From contig NZ_CP187970.1 in the NCBI RefSeq assembly GCF_049942825.1, forward strand, positions 806,001-870,000: a stretch of DNA of 64,000 nucleotides, read 5' to 3'. Below are positions 1-9,125 of this stretch, in pieces. The first letter of the stretch is position 1. Each line of letters begins with the position of its first letter. The translations under genes were made by a program, and so were the position numbers. The notes beneath the pieces were generated by a model that saw nothing but the letters and a program-made list of their open reading frames with translations, did not search any database and was not told where the DNA came from. This DNA comes from Paenibacillus_G sp049942825. GTDB lineage: Bacteria; Bacillota; Bacilli; Paenibacillales; NBRC-103111.

Positions 1-1764
1 CTGCCCGCGCTGCGCCGCCTCTGGCAGGTGCACGGCTTCGCAGGCCAGGGCCCGCAGCATCGGATGCAGCAGGCGGAACACGTCGGCCCGTGCCGCCACC
101 GCCACCCGCAGGGGGGCCAGGCCGTCCGGCTGGCTCTCCAGGGCGGTGGAGCCGGCCACGGACTGGACATACAGCCCGCTGAGCGAATCATCCTCATGAT
201 AGGTGCCGACCGATTCATGCGGCGCTCTGCCGTAATCCTCCTGCCAGAAGGCATTATCGACTTTGCGTTCGGCGTTCTTCGTCAGCGGCAGTCCGGCGCC
301 GTCGAAGCATTCGAAGATGCAGCGGGTGCCGTCTTCGCTGAGCCGGATATGGATGCCGCCGGCTGTGCTCAGCTGCCGGACGGCGAACCGGGCCACGGGC
401 GGAAGCACCACGCCGAGGTCGATGACATGGACGCCGACCGAGCGGAATGCCGCGGTCGCGGCGTCCTTCATCACCTCCGCGAAGCCGTCCTCCGAGCTCG
501 AGACCGTCAGCGCCCGGCCGGCCGCCAGTACGGAGCCGTAAGCGGTGGCGAAGCGGGCGGCGAACTCCGGCGTGATCTCCACGTTCGGGGTGCCCGATAC
601 GCTCCCCGAGCGGTACAGGGAGCTCCGCGCCGCGTCGCCCCAGATCAGCGAGGCATTCAGCTGCGTATTTTCCCCAATGCTTTTCTTGGGCCAGATCTTG
701 ACGCCGGGATGCACGACCGCCTTCGGGCCGATAATGCAGTGGCTGCCCACTACGCTGCCGTCCGACAGCCGGGCGGCTTCACGGCAGACGATGCGGGAGG
801 CCAGCGTGGAGCCGAGCAGCTCGCTGCCTTCCGCAACCCGGTTGTGGTCCCACAGCACGGTGCGGGAGAGCACGGTGCCGCGCGCCACCTTGTTCCCTCG
901 GCCGAGAATGCAGTATTCACCGATCTCCGCTCCGTCCTCGACCTCCGTCCCGTCTCCCAGATACGCCGGTCCGCGCAGCGAGGCGTCCGGAGAGACGGAC
1001 ACCGAGCCTTCCGCGAAGACGCCCGGAGCAATCTCACGGCCCCGGATACGCACCTTCGCCCGTCCGTCCAGCATATCGAACTGGGTCTGCCGGTACTGCT
1101 GGAGACTGCCGATATCCGACCAGTAGCCGTCCGCCACGTAGGCATACAGCGGCAGTCCTTCGCTGAGCAGGGAGGGGAAGAGCTGGTTGCTGAAGTCATA
1201 TTCGATGCCGGCCCCGAAGCGGTCCAGCACCTCCGGCTCGAGAATATAGATGCCGGTATTCACCGTGTCGCTGAACACTTCCCCCCAGCCCGGCTTCTCC
1301 AGGAACCGGACCACCCGGCCGTCCTCTCCGGCCATGACCACCCCGTACTCCAGCGGATGCTCCACCGGGGTCAGCACCAGGGTGGCAAGCGCCCCTTTCT
1401 CCTTATGGAAGGCGACTGCCGCGGAGAGATCGAAATCCGTCAGGGCGTCGCCGCTGATCACCACGAACGGTTCGTCAAGAAACTCCTGCGCATTCTTGAC
1501 GCTGCCGGCGGTGCCGAGGGGCGCAGTCTCCTCGAAATAATGCAGAGAGACCCCGTGGTCCTCTCCGTCCCCGAAGTAGTCCCGGATGACATCCGGCAGG
1601 TACTGGACCGTGACGGCGATCTTCCTGATCCCGTGCAGTTTGAGCAGCTCGATACTATATTCCATGCAGGGGCGTCCGGCCAGAGGCACCATGGGCTTCG
1701 GGACATGACAGGTCAGGGGGCGCAGCCTCGTCCCTTTGCCCCCCGCCATAATGACGGCTTTCAT
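1..1764 (-). CDS. Nucleotidyltransferase / phosphomannomutase-like fusion, 3' end outside window
   Basis: The frame opens with MKAVIMAGGKGTRLRPLT, the nucleotide-binding loop of sugar-1-phosphate nucleotidyltransferases, followed by the acceptor-side PKPM motif. Residues 1-230 form that domain (SGDAL near 108, GVV..EKP near 155, NTGIY near 180). About 240-370 is a left-handed beta-helix of hexapeptide repeats. The remainder resembles the first part of a phosphomannomutase/phosphoglucomutase domain but lacks a visible catalytic serine loop. 588 codons are visible and the frame stays open to base 1. Such fusions make NDP-sugars (GDP-mannose or ADP/UDP-glucose type); the substrate cannot be read. 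It lies 15 bp behind the GH57-GT4 gene, probably in one operon making storage glucan or wall polysaccharide. Confidence 0.85.
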   Translation of the reverse strand, partial: MKAVIMAGGKGTRLRPLTCHVPKPMVPLAGRPCMEYSIELLKLHGIRKIAVTVQYLPDVIRDYFGDGEDHGVSLHYFEETAPLGTAGSVKNAQEFLDEPFVVISGDALTDFDLSAAVAFHKEKGALATLVLTPVEHPLEYGVVMAGEDGRVVRFLEKPGWGEVFSDTVNTGIYILEPEVLDRFGAGIEYDFSNQLFPSLLSEGLPLYAYVADGYWSDIGSLQQYRQTQFDMLDGRAKVRIRGREIAPGVFAEGSVSVSPDASLRGPAYLGDGTEVEDGAEIGEYCILGRGNKVARGTVLSRTVLWDHNRVAEGSELLGSTLASRIVCREAARLSDGSVVGSHCIIGPKAVVHPGVKIWPKKSIGENTQLNASLIWGDAARSSLYRSGSVSGTPNVEITPEFAARFATAYGSVLAAGRALTVSSSEDGFAEVMKDAATAAFRSVGVHVIDLGVVLPPVARFAVRQLSTAGGIHIRLSEDGTRCIFECFDGAGLPLTKNAERKVDNAFWQEDYGRAPHESVGTYHEDDSLSGLYVQSVAGSTALESQPDGLAPLRVAVAARADVFRLLHPMLRALACEAVHLPEAAQRGQ

Positions 1765-1779
1765 TTGCTAACACTCCCT

Positions 1780-4629
1780 TTACGGATTGGATGCCAGAGC
1801 CGCATCCGGCTCGGACGGCTCAGAAGGTTCGACCGGCCCGGAAGCGGCAGTACGGGTACCGGCCTTTACCGGCGTCTGGTAGTGGGTCAGACTGCGGTAA
1901 ACCAGGGCGGTGTCGTCCGCGATCCGGTCCCACGTGTACGCAGCCTCCAGCTTGGCATATGCTTTGTCTGCCATACGGGCTCCAAGCTCCGGCTGAAGCA
2001 GCAGGTCACTGACATGCCAGGCGAGCGAATCCACATGGCCCGGCAGCGCCCGGTACCCGTCGACGCCGTGTTCGACCATATCGGCGAGGCCGCCGGTATC
2101 CGAGAGAACGATAGGGCACCTGTGCTTCATCGCTTCCAGCGCCACGATGCCGAACGGCTCATAGTGGCTCGGGATGACGCAGACGTCCGCCGCCCGGTAG
2201 AGCAGCTCCTTCGTCTCGTCATCGACGAAGCCCAGGAAGCACACCTTCTCGCCGAGGGGAGCGGCCAGCGCCCGCAGCTGATCTTCCATCGGGCCGGCAC
2301 CGCCGATGAACAGCACGGCGTCCGGGGCGGCGGAGAGAATCGCGGGCATGGCGTGGATCAGCGTCTGCACGCCCTTCTCGAAGACCAGCCGCCCGAGGAA
2401 GAAGAGCACGCGCCGGCCTTCGGCGCCGAGCCGTTTTTTGGCGTCTGCTGCGTTGTTCTTCGAAGCTTCCGGTGCAACCTTGTCCAGCCGGATCCCGTTA
2501 GGGAAGACATAGAGCTTGTCGTCCGGCAGATGGAACAGTCCCTGCACCTCGCGCTTCATATAAGGGCTGCAGACGATCACCCGGTCGGCATCATAGGTCA
2601 GCCCTCCCTCCAAGCGGTGGATCGCTTCGGACAGGGGGGAGCCCAGGCGGCCGTGATGGCGCCCCCATTCGGTCGCATGGACGGTCGCGACCATCGGCAG
2701 GCCGTAGCTCATCTTGATCTCGCGGGCCGTGAGGTAGACCATCCAGTCATGGGCATGCAGCAGGTCGATTCGTCCGCCGTGTTCTTTCCAATTCACAAGA
2801 TAATCGGTCATGGCCAGATTCATCTCGAAGGTCCAATGATAATAGTCGGTATCGTACGAGTGCTGTACCGGAACCCGGTGAATATACACGCCGTTGTTCC
2901 GTTCGAAATAAGGAGCTCCATAGTGCGAGCTGGTGATGACATGCACGACCTCCCCTTGGGCGGCCAAAGCCTCCGACAGGTCGCATACGGCGCGGGAGAG
3001 CCCGCCGACCGACTTCGGCGGATATTCCCAGGCAAGCATGAAGATGTTCGGCCGGCGGGCGGTGTCTGCAAGGAGCTCCTGCCACTGCCCGGGATCCGGG
3101 ATCAGCGGGTTGGGCGACGTGCGGCAGATGCTGGCGTAGTCGCGGTAATCGATCCCCGGGAAGGGGTTGTCCTTCTTCTCGAGCTCGGCCACGTAGGCTT
3201 CGTCCAGGTGTCCGGCTTCAATCCCGTCACACAGGAGATGAAAGCAGCCGAGATGATCCTTGATCCGGCGGCAGGCATACTCGACCATGGTCTTCGAATC
3301 CATGATGAACGCCCAGTCACTGCTCTGCGCCAGCATCAGCTCGCGGGCCGCCTGGTTCAGCGCCCGCTTCAGGAGCCCGGCGCTGAGGCCTCTGCGGCTC
3401 TCCAAGTGCTCGTGCCACGTGGCCAGCTTCACCATCCGCAGCTCCGCCTCGTGCAGGTGGGGATAGATCCAGTCATTGGCCCCCTGCAGCCAGACTTCCG
3501 CCGTGGAGCCGCGGCCCCAGCTCGATTCGCTCAGCTTGCCGGTATCGGCCATGGGATACTCCTTAAGATAGCCCGAGGGCGTAATGAGGGCGAGCTCGTG
3601 CTGGTCGTGGTAGATTTTGCGGCAGAGCATCTCGATCCACAGCGGCCCCTCGTACCACCAGTGGCCGAACAATTCGGCGTCATAGGGGGAGACGATGATC
3701 GGACGCCGGTCCAGATGGGCATACCCATGCTCCGCCTGCTTCTGGCGGTGGAACAGAAAGTTGCCGGCGTGCTCGGCGGCCCGCTCCCGGGCCCAGTCGA
3801 TATCCAGGTAATATTCGCGGTAGTTGGAATCGCCCGGATACCCGTTCTGCGAGCTCCACACCTGTTGGGACGTTTCGGGATCCCGCGGGAAGGCCGTTAC
3901 CCCGTACGGCGTCATCAGCGGCGCATAGAGCTCCCGGTTCGGCCGCGGGGTGGCATAAGCCACCGCCGAGGAGTCCGAGATGAAGAAGTCGATGCCGCAG
4001 CTCTTCAGGATCCGGTCGATGCCGGGGGTGAAGCCGCACTCCGGCAGCCAGATGCCCCGGGGTCTGCGCCCGAAGTGGCGCTCGTAATCCCGAACGGCGG
4101 TCAGGAGCTGGGCGCGGATCGCTTCCTCGGTCTTCATCAGCGGCAGGAAGCCGTGGGTGGCCGCGCAGGTGAGGATCTCGATCTTGCCGAGATCCTGATA
4201 CTCTTTTAAGAGCGGGATAAGATTGCGGCCGGTGTGCTCATAGACCCGCTTCAGGGTCCGGAACCGGTCCGCATACATCCGGGCGAGCGGAAGCAGGCGA
4301 GGGTCCTCCTGCAGCCGGACCTTCTCCTGATCGGCGAGCTCGATCAGCTTGTCGAGATGGTCGGCGTACCGCTGCTGCATCAGCGGATCCTCCCACAGCG
4401 ACAGCAGGGTAGGGGTCATGGAGAAGGTCAGACGGAAGTCGACCCCGTCCGTACGCAGGCGGTCGAACATTTCGATGAGCGGCAGGTAGGTCCCTGTCAT
4501 CGCTTCATGGAACCAGTGTTCCCCGAGATAACCATCCTTGTCATCATGGCGGATATAAGGCAGATGGGCATGCAGAACCAAGGCCAGATAGCCCTTCAGC
4601 TCAGGCTTCGGCTTGACTCGGTTGATCAT
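1780..4629 (-). CDS. GH57 alpha-glucan branching-type enzyme fused to GT4 glycogen-synthase-like glycosyltransferase
   Basis: 949 residues in two enzyme domains. Residues 12-520 are glycoside hydrolase family 57 of the DUF1957 branching-enzyme type: HAHLPY at 20-25, the nucleophile motif WLPE ending at Glu197, and the acid/base motif PYDAELFGHWW with Asp317. From about 530 a GT4 domain begins (YPPKSVGGL phosphate-binding loop; C-terminal EPFGIVALEAM carries the EX7E pair). By family knowledge the first half would form alpha-1,6 branches and the second would transfer glucose from an NDP-sugar, so one chain could elongate and branch an alpha-glucan. The end (about 920-949) is a Pro/Glu-rich tail. 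It is cytoplasmic, with no signal peptide. Start ATG follows GAGG by about 10 bases; 12 bp separate it from the DUF4912 gene. Confidence 0.9.
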   Translation of the reverse strand: MINRVKPKPELKGYLALVLHAHLPYIRHDDKDGYLGEHWFHEAMTGTYLPLIEMFDRLRTDGVDFRLTFSMTPTLLSLWEDPLMQQRYADHLDKLIELADQEKVRLQEDPRLLPLARMYADRFRTLKRVYEHTGRNLIPLLKEYQDLGKIEILTCAATHGFLPLMKTEEAIRAQLLTAVRDYERHFGRRPRGIWLPECGFTPGIDRILKSCGIDFFISDSSAVAYATPRPNRELYAPLMTPYGVTAFPRDPETSQQVWSSQNGYPGDSNYREYYLDIDWARERAAEHAGNFLFHRQKQAEHGYAHLDRRPIIVSPYDAELFGHWWYEGPLWIEMLCRKIYHDQHELALITPSGYLKEYPMADTGKLSESSWGRGSTAEVWLQGANDWIYPHLHEAELRMVKLATWHEHLESRRGLSAGLLKRALNQAARELMLAQSSDWAFIMDSKTMVEYACRRIKDHLGCFHLLCDGIEAGHLDEAYVAELEKKDNPFPGIDYRDYASICRTSPNPLIPDPGQWQELLADTARRPNIFMLAWEYPPKSVGGLSRAVCDLSEALAAQGEVVHVITSSHYGAPYFERNNGVYIHRVPVQHSYDTDYYHWTFEMNLAMTDYLVNWKEHGGRIDLLHAHDWMVYLTAREIKMSYGLPMVATVHATEWGRHHGRLGSPLSEAIHRLEGGLTYDADRVIVCSPYMKREVQGLFHLPDDKLYVFPNGIRLDKVAPEASKNNAADAKKRLGAEGRRVLFFLGRLVFEKGVQTLIHAMPAILSAAPDAVLFIGGAGPMEDQLRALAAPLGEKVCFLGFVDDETKELLYRAADVCVIPSHYEPFGIVALEAMKHRCPIVLSDTGGLADMVEHGVDGYRALPGHVDSLAWHVSDLLLQPELGARMADKAYAKLEAAYTWDRIADDTALVYRSLTHYQTPVKAGTRTAASGPVEPSEPSEPDAALASNP

Positions 4630-4641
4630 AAACGCATGACC

Positions 4642-5151
4642 TCATTTCATACAGTTGGAGTAAGCGTTGAAGTTCTCAAAGTCGTGCGGCCGGATATCCG
4701 TATGAATCACCCCGGGCTCGCGGACTTCAGGGACGGTGGAGACGAGCGGGGCTCCCCATCCGGCGATGCTGTCTCTGGGCGTCATGACGGCATTGGACCG
4801 CAGAAGAGGGACAAACTGGCCCTCCGGTGTAGAGATGCCGAAGTCGGCCATGTACGTGGTACCGGCTTGGACCCCGTGGATATACCATGAGGAGGCTTCC
4901 AGCGCCGTTCCGAGCTCCCGGAACCCGTTCGCATTGTGTCCGTTGAAATAAAGAGCGGTGACATCATAGACCCGCAGTGCCTTGGGGAGTGCCCCGTAAT
5001 CGCAGGCGAAATGCTGCGAGCAGAGCCAGCGCTTGCGGTTGCTTACTTCCCAGTACGTGAAGAGGGTATGCGGCCCCTGTACGAGCAGCTGCAATCGGTC
5101 ATGATGGTACCTCTCCGGCAGTTCAAAGCCTGAAACAGGCATGGAGTTCAC
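4642..5151 (-). CDS. DUF4912 domain protein
   Basis: 169 residues. The centre (LQLLVQGPHTLFTYWEVS) is the hallmark of DUF4912, a family of unknown function common in Firmicutes and cyanobacteria and often next to GH57/glycogen genes. A GTG start at 5151 is preferred over the later ATG because AGGAGG sits 7 bases ahead of it. It is soluble with no signal peptide and is the first gene of the leftward operon with the GH57-GT4 fusion and the nucleotidyltransferase. A carbohydrate-binding or accessory role in alpha-glucan synthesis is inferred from context only. Confidence 0.85.
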   Translation of the reverse strand: MNSMPVSGFELPERYHHDRLQLLVQGPHTLFTYWEVSNRKRWLCSQHFACDYGALPKALRVYDVTALYFNGHNANGFRELGTALEASSWYIHGVQAGTTYMADFGISTPEGQFVPLLRSNAVMTPRDSIAGWGAPLVSTVPEVREPGVIHTDIRPHDFENFNAYSNCMK

Positions 5152-5668
5152 TGGAGGTCCTCCTTATTCCTTCCGTCCGGGGAAGGCCATCCGAATGAAT
5201 AACGGTCCCTTACAGAATTAGCAAGGTCATGGCAATTTATACAGGAGATGCACCTCTCTTCTAAGGCCAGATGGGACGCCGAATGGGCTGCAGCGCAGGA
5301 AGAAGTCCCGGAAAATTGGGACGACAGCACTCCATGTGGTCGGTTTTTCCAGACCCAATGTTGGCATAAAAAGAGGATTTATGGTGCGGGAAGTCGAATA
5401 CGTGTGACGGTGCCCAGCTTCGGCGGGATTCTATCCAGAATCTAGAGCCGTGTTTCCTCTGAAAGAACCTACAGGATTGTCCGATATAAAGAGTGAGAGC
5501 GATACGGGAAGCGGGAACAGCGGAAGGCTGTTTGCCGGTGCCGGGACGGACTTCACGGAGTCCGCCAGAGTTCGCACAAAATCCAACTAATCGATCAGGG
5601 GACTTCAGGCGGGAGCATGACGCTTCTCCTGATGGTGACCTGTCATAGAAGAACAGGGGGCAATATCG
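5152..5668. other. Intergenic region between divergent operons, no gene assigned
   Basis: About 500 bases upstream of both the leftward glucan operon and the rightward UVR-motif gene. A short open frame begins at 5248 on the plus strand with a protein-like first 40 residues (KARWDAEWAAAQEEVPENWD) but it lacks a well-placed ribosome site and is not called. No convincing sigma-A promoter, riboswitch or terminator was recognised. Confidence 0.4.
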
Positions 5669-6097
5669 ATGAGTTTCTGCTGTGGCGCCAGTATGCTTGG
5701 AACGAAGGGGACGCTGAAGCACATCCGGACCCAAATTCACAATGTACCGCTGTTATTCTGCCCGGTATGCCATCGTGTGGAGGTACATCATCTGGTAGAG
5801 AACGAATATGAGATTCTGGCCGAATACGCGCATGGCGACGGGGCGCCGGAAGTTGACTTTCACGAGTATGTGGAACAGAGGGACCAAACGGAGCTGTACG
5901 AAAACTGCGTCAACCATGAGAATGAGGATCCGCTCGAGGTGGTTCGCAGCCAGATCGATATGGCCCTGGACCTGCTCACCGTAGCCAAGGAAATCGGCGA
6001 TACGGAGTGGGAGGAGCAGCTCAAGAAGAGATTGAACGTGCTGAGCCAGCGGCGCAGCCGATTGAAGAACAAGAAAACCATGCGGGGCCTTTCTTAA
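5669..6097 (+). CDS. Conserved protein with zinc-ribbon-like N-terminus and UVR-like motif
   Basis: 142 residues. The N-terminus has paired cysteines (FCCG at 3-6, CPVC near 31) suggesting a small zinc site. The C-terminal 45 residues (DMALDLLTVAKEIGDTEWEE and following) resemble the UvrB/UvrC helical hairpin, common in small Firmicute proteins such as McsA-like factors. The start is ATG, with a GGGGG ribosome site about 8 bases before it. It reads towards sigI but is 400 bp away. Function unknown; protein-protein interaction through the UVR hairpin is a reasonable guess. Confidence 0.7.
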   Translation: MSFCCGASMLGTKGTLKHIRTQIHNVPLLFCPVCHRVEVHHLVENEYEILAEYAHGDGAPEVDFHEYVEQRDQTELYENCVNHENEDPLEVVRSQIDMALDLLTVAKEIGDTEWEEQLKKRLNVLSQRRSRLKNKKTMRGLS

Positions 6098-6448
6098 GGT
6101 TCCCGCTTGGGACCTGATATATGTCCTTTCCGATCGCCTGTCTGTGGGGCGGACGGGCAGCGGCCCAGAAGGGGCTCTGCACGTCCGTCCGCTCTGCGCT
6201 TCCGGAGCATTCATGACAGCCATGCTGCTCCGCCCGCGCATTCAGCGGCCCCGCTCTGTCCAGACAAGCGGCCGGAAGGGACATTTTTGCAGTCGGGGAT
6301 ATCCCCGCAAGAAACGCATGAGACACGCCATCAAGGCCGCGCCTTCCTGCAGGAGAACGACGCCAGCAGGGCAGAAGAAGGCGGCGACCGGCCCAGGTGG
6401 AGGACGGCTTGTCCAGGCTTTAAAATATTGGCCGTGCCCCGCCCGCTG
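6098..6448. other. GC-rich intergenic stretch before the sigI promoter
   Basis: A short hairpin (GGTTCCC-GCTT-GGGACC) follows directly after the UVR-motif gene, without a T-run. Otherwise no gene or element was recognised; several frames are open only because of high GC. Confidence 0.4.
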
Positions 6449-6477
6449 ACCCCCGTAATCCACATCGGGCCAGCGAA
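6449..6477 (+). promoter_or_regulatory. Candidate SigI-type promoter of sigI-rsgI
   Basis: ACCCCC at 6449-6454 and CGAA at 6474-6477 match the -35 and -10 elements described for Bacillus subtilis SigI promoters. The spacer is 19 nt, and the -10 lies about 25 bases ahead of the sigI start. This implies autoregulation of sigI. Spacer tolerance was not verified. Confidence 0.55.
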
Positions 6478-6501
6478 AATCTGTAGTGTGAGGTGGAACG
6501 A

Positions 6502-7299
6502 TTGCTGCTCGTTTTATTCAAGAAATTCTTAGGAAAACGCCAGTCTCACCACCCGGAACCCGCGGATACACCGGAGGAAATCGTCATTCGCATTCAAGAG
6601 GGTGATTTGCGCCTGCGCAACCAGTTCATCACGGATTATCAGCCGTATGTTGCGAAGGTAACCAGTCGATTCTGTAAACGCTACGTGGACCCGTCCAGAG
6701 ACGATGAATTCAGCATCGCGCTCAGCGCGTTCAACGAAGCGATCAATCAATTCTCTCCGCAGGCCGGGCGTTCGTTCCTCGGATTTGCGGAGCAGGTCAT
6801 GCGCCGCAGGCTGATTGACTATGTCCGCAAGGAACAGCGGTTCTCCCAGCAGCTCCCGTACAGTGCCTTCGAAGTGGAGGATGAGGAAGACAACGTCGTC
6901 AATCCCGTGGAGGTACACCAGGCGATCGAGCAGTACGAGAAGCAGCGGGGCATGGAAGAGCGTCGCGGCGAGATTATGGATCTGAACCGGGCTCTCTCCG
7001 AATTCGGCATCCAGTTCGCAGATCTCGTCGACGCTTCTCCGAAGCACGACGATTCCCGGCAGGCCCTGTTCGGCATTGCGAAGAAGCTGTCGGCGGATAC
7101 CGAGCTGATGCGGCTCATGCTTACGAAGCGGATGCTGCCGATCAAGGAGCTGCTCGATATCGTGTCCGTATCGCGAAAGACGCTGGAACGCAACCGGAAG
7201 TTCATTATTGCCGTTGCGCTGGTTTATCACGGACCGTTCCCGTACCTGAGAGATTACCTGCACATCAAAGACGAAGAAGAAGGGGGGGACGCACATTGA
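6502..7299 (+). CDS. sigI: RNA polymerase sigma factor SigI
   Basis: 265 residues. The N-terminal half shows sigma-70 region 2 (ITDYQPYVAKVTSRFC, then SRDDEFSIALSAFNEAI and MRRRLIDYVRKEQR). The C-terminal half is the SigI-specific DNA-binding region (KELLDIVSVSRKTLERNRKF). SigI responds to heat or envelope signals, and in clostridia to polysaccharides. The TTG at 6502 is chosen because AGGTGG (6491-6496) is 5 bases upstream; the longer GTG at 6493 would place its start inside that site. The stop overlaps the rsgI start by 4 bases, so translation is probably coupled. Confidence 0.93.
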   Translation: MLLVLFKKFLGKRQSHHPEPADTPEEIVIRIQEGDLRLRNQFITDYQPYVAKVTSRFCKRYVDPSRDDEFSIALSAFNEAINQFSPQAGRSFLGFAEQVMRRRLIDYVRKEQRFSQQLPYSAFEVEDEEDNVVNPVEVHQAIEQYEKQRGMEERRGEIMDLNRALSEFGIQFADLVDASPKHDDSRQALFGIAKKLSADTELMRLMLTKRMLPIKELLDIVSVSRKTLERNRKFIIAVALVYHGPFPYLRDYLHIKDEEEGGDAH

Positions 7300-8810
7300 A
7301 TAAAGGAATCGTGATGGAGATTACGGGGAATGACCTTATCGTCATGCGCCGGGACGGCAAGTTCGACCGCGTGCCGCGCCGCGGACGCTCCTGTGAGATA
7401 GGCGAAGAGATTGTGTACGCTGAAGAGAAAAGCCGGGGCTGGCTCAGGCCTTCGGTGGCTGCCCGTTCGGCGATGGCCGCCGCAGTGATCTTCTGTATCG
7501 TACTCTTTGCCTCCTGGGGCGGCAAGCTCAGCGGCCCGAGTGTGGTGGCTTACGTATCGATGGATATTAATCCGAGCGTGGAGATGGGCATCGATAAGCA
7601 AGAGAACGTGCTGGAGCTCCGCGGGCTTAACGACGACGGCACCCAGTTGATTCAAGGGCTCGAGTACGAGGGCAAACCGCTGAGCAGCGTAACGGAAGCG
7701 CTGCTGGAACAGGCGGAAGGCAAGGTGCTGGCCCGGGGGGAAGCCGAGATCGTGATCGCTTCCACGGTGGTCGATGCTGACGCGGCCGTGGAGGATACGG
7801 CGATCGCGGAGAAGGTCAAGGAGCAGGTAACGAAGCACATTGAGGCTGTCCATCCGGAGCAGACCCAGTCCTACCAGGTCGCTGCCTTCGCCGCACCTCA
7901 GGAAGTGCGGGAAGCCGCCGAGAAGAACGGGGTCTCGACAGGCAAATACACCGTCTATCTCAATGCCAAGAATCAAGGGACGGATGTTACGATCGATGAA
8001 CTGAAACAAAAATCCGTGCTGACCATCTCGAAGGAGAAGCCGGAGGTGGCCGAGTTCATCAAGCCGGAACGTCTGCCGACCAAAGCGGATATGAAGAAGC
8101 TGGTGGAGGAAGAGAGGACGGGTCAGCTCGATAAGAAGCTGAAGGAGAAGAAGAGCGGCTCGAATTCGAATGCCAAGAACACCGGCACTTCGGCCAAGAC
8201 CGTAACGGATGACAAGGACGACGAGAAGAAGAACGCGGTGAAGAAGCCGGAATCGTCAGGTTCTTCGGGCAGTTCGAATGCCAAGCCGAAGAATACCGAA
8301 CCGGAAGATGAGAAGAGGAACAGCGGCTCTAAGAACGGGGCCGGCTCTTCTTCAGGCAAGCCCGGTGCCAAGCAGAACGGCAAAGAGGAAGACGAGAAGG
8401 AAACAAGCGGCAGCAGCAAATCGGACGCGAAGAAGGAAGAGGAACGCCGGAAGGAAGAAGCCGCGCGTTCCGAGGAATTGAAGAAGAAGCAGGATGAGCA
8501 GAGCAAGAAAGCGGAAGAGGCCCGCGAGAAAGCGGCCGAAGCGCTGAAGAAGCAGCAGGAAGAAGCACGCAAGGAGTTCGAGAAAAAGAAAGAAGAGCTC
8601 AAGAAGCAGGAAGAGCAGAAGAAGAAAGAAGAGCAGCAAAAAAAGGAAGAGCAGAACAAAAAGAACGAGGAAAAGGACAGCAAGAAGAAGGAAGAAGAGG
8701 GAAAGAACGAGGATTCCAAGAAAGAGAAAGAGAAAGAAAAAGAGAAAGAGGAATCAAAGAAAACCAGCATGAGCCTGTCCGAGCGGCTGAATCTCTTGTT
8801 GGGCAGGTAA
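7296..8810 (+). CDS. rsgI: RsgI-type membrane anti-sigma factor with long charged C-terminal tail
   Basis: 504 residues. Residues 1-50 are the cytoplasmic RsgI N-terminal domain that binds SigI (MNKGIVMEITGNDLIVM). A membrane helix spans about 58-76. The conserved extracytoplasmic domain starts with VVAYVSMDINPSVEMGID and runs to about 250. From about 270 to 490 the chain is low-complexity Lys/Glu/Ser, probably an extended coil reaching into the wall, ending in SLSERLNLLLGR. In clostridia this outer part is replaced by carbohydrate-sensing modules; here no such domain is visible. TTG start, overlapping the sigI stop as TTGA. Confidence 0.92.
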   Translation: MNKGIVMEITGNDLIVMRRDGKFDRVPRRGRSCEIGEEIVYAEEKSRGWLRPSVAARSAMAAAVIFCIVLFASWGGKLSGPSVVAYVSMDINPSVEMGIDKQENVLELRGLNDDGTQLIQGLEYEGKPLSSVTEALLEQAEGKVLARGEAEIVIASTVVDADAAVEDTAIAEKVKEQVTKHIEAVHPEQTQSYQVAAFAAPQEVREAAEKNGVSTGKYTVYLNAKNQGTDVTIDELKQKSVLTISKEKPEVAEFIKPERLPTKADMKKLVEEERTGQLDKKLKEKKSGSNSNAKNTGTSAKTVTDDKDDEKKNAVKKPESSGSSGSSNAKPKNTEPEDEKRNSGSKNGAGSSSGKPGAKQNGKEEDEKETSGSSKSDAKKEEERRKEEAARSEELKKKQDEQSKKAEEAREKAAEALKKQQEEARKEFEKKKEELKKQEEQKKKEEQQKKEEQNKKNEEKDSKKKEEEGKNEDSKKEKEKEKEKEESKKTSMSLSERLNLLLGR

Positions 8811-8964
8811 GGAAGAACGGATTCCTACGGCTTGGACGATCAGCCCGGATGCAGGACGGCTCGAGCCCCGGTAGAAAGGCGAAACCGCTCCGGGCGTCCC
8901 TCTGATTCTAATATTTTGACGGCTTGTCGTGTCGATGCTTCAAGTGCTTCGATACCTCATACCC

Positions 8965-9006
8965 CCTCCTTAGCCCTGTACAGGGCCAAGGAGGTTTAAT
9001 TTTTAT
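8965..9006 (+). terminator. Rho-independent terminator of sigI-rsgI
   Basis: CCTCCTT-A-GCCCTG pairs with CAGGGC-C-AAGGAGG (13 bp with one mismatch and a TA loop), followed by TTTAATTTTTATT. It lies 150 bases after rsgI. Confidence 0.9.
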
Positions 9007-9125
9007 TGAAAGCGATTTCAAAAATGATGATATTATTCGTCCTGAAGTAGATGTAGGCCTATGATAAAATAATTAGGAAGACATATGCGGATGGGCAGGC
9101 TGTTCGGGAAAAGGAGAGATCGCTG

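Noticed and set aside
28..4209. A 1393-codon open frame on the plus strand
   Set aside because: It lies opposite the nucleotidyltransferase and GH57-GT4 genes, which have clear motifs; the frame is open only because of GC-rich third positions and encodes no recognisable domain.
5248..5445. A 65-codon plus-strand frame between the glucan operon and the UVR-motif gene
   Set aside because: The first 40 residues look protein-like but AGGAG directly abuts the ATG and no homology is recognised.
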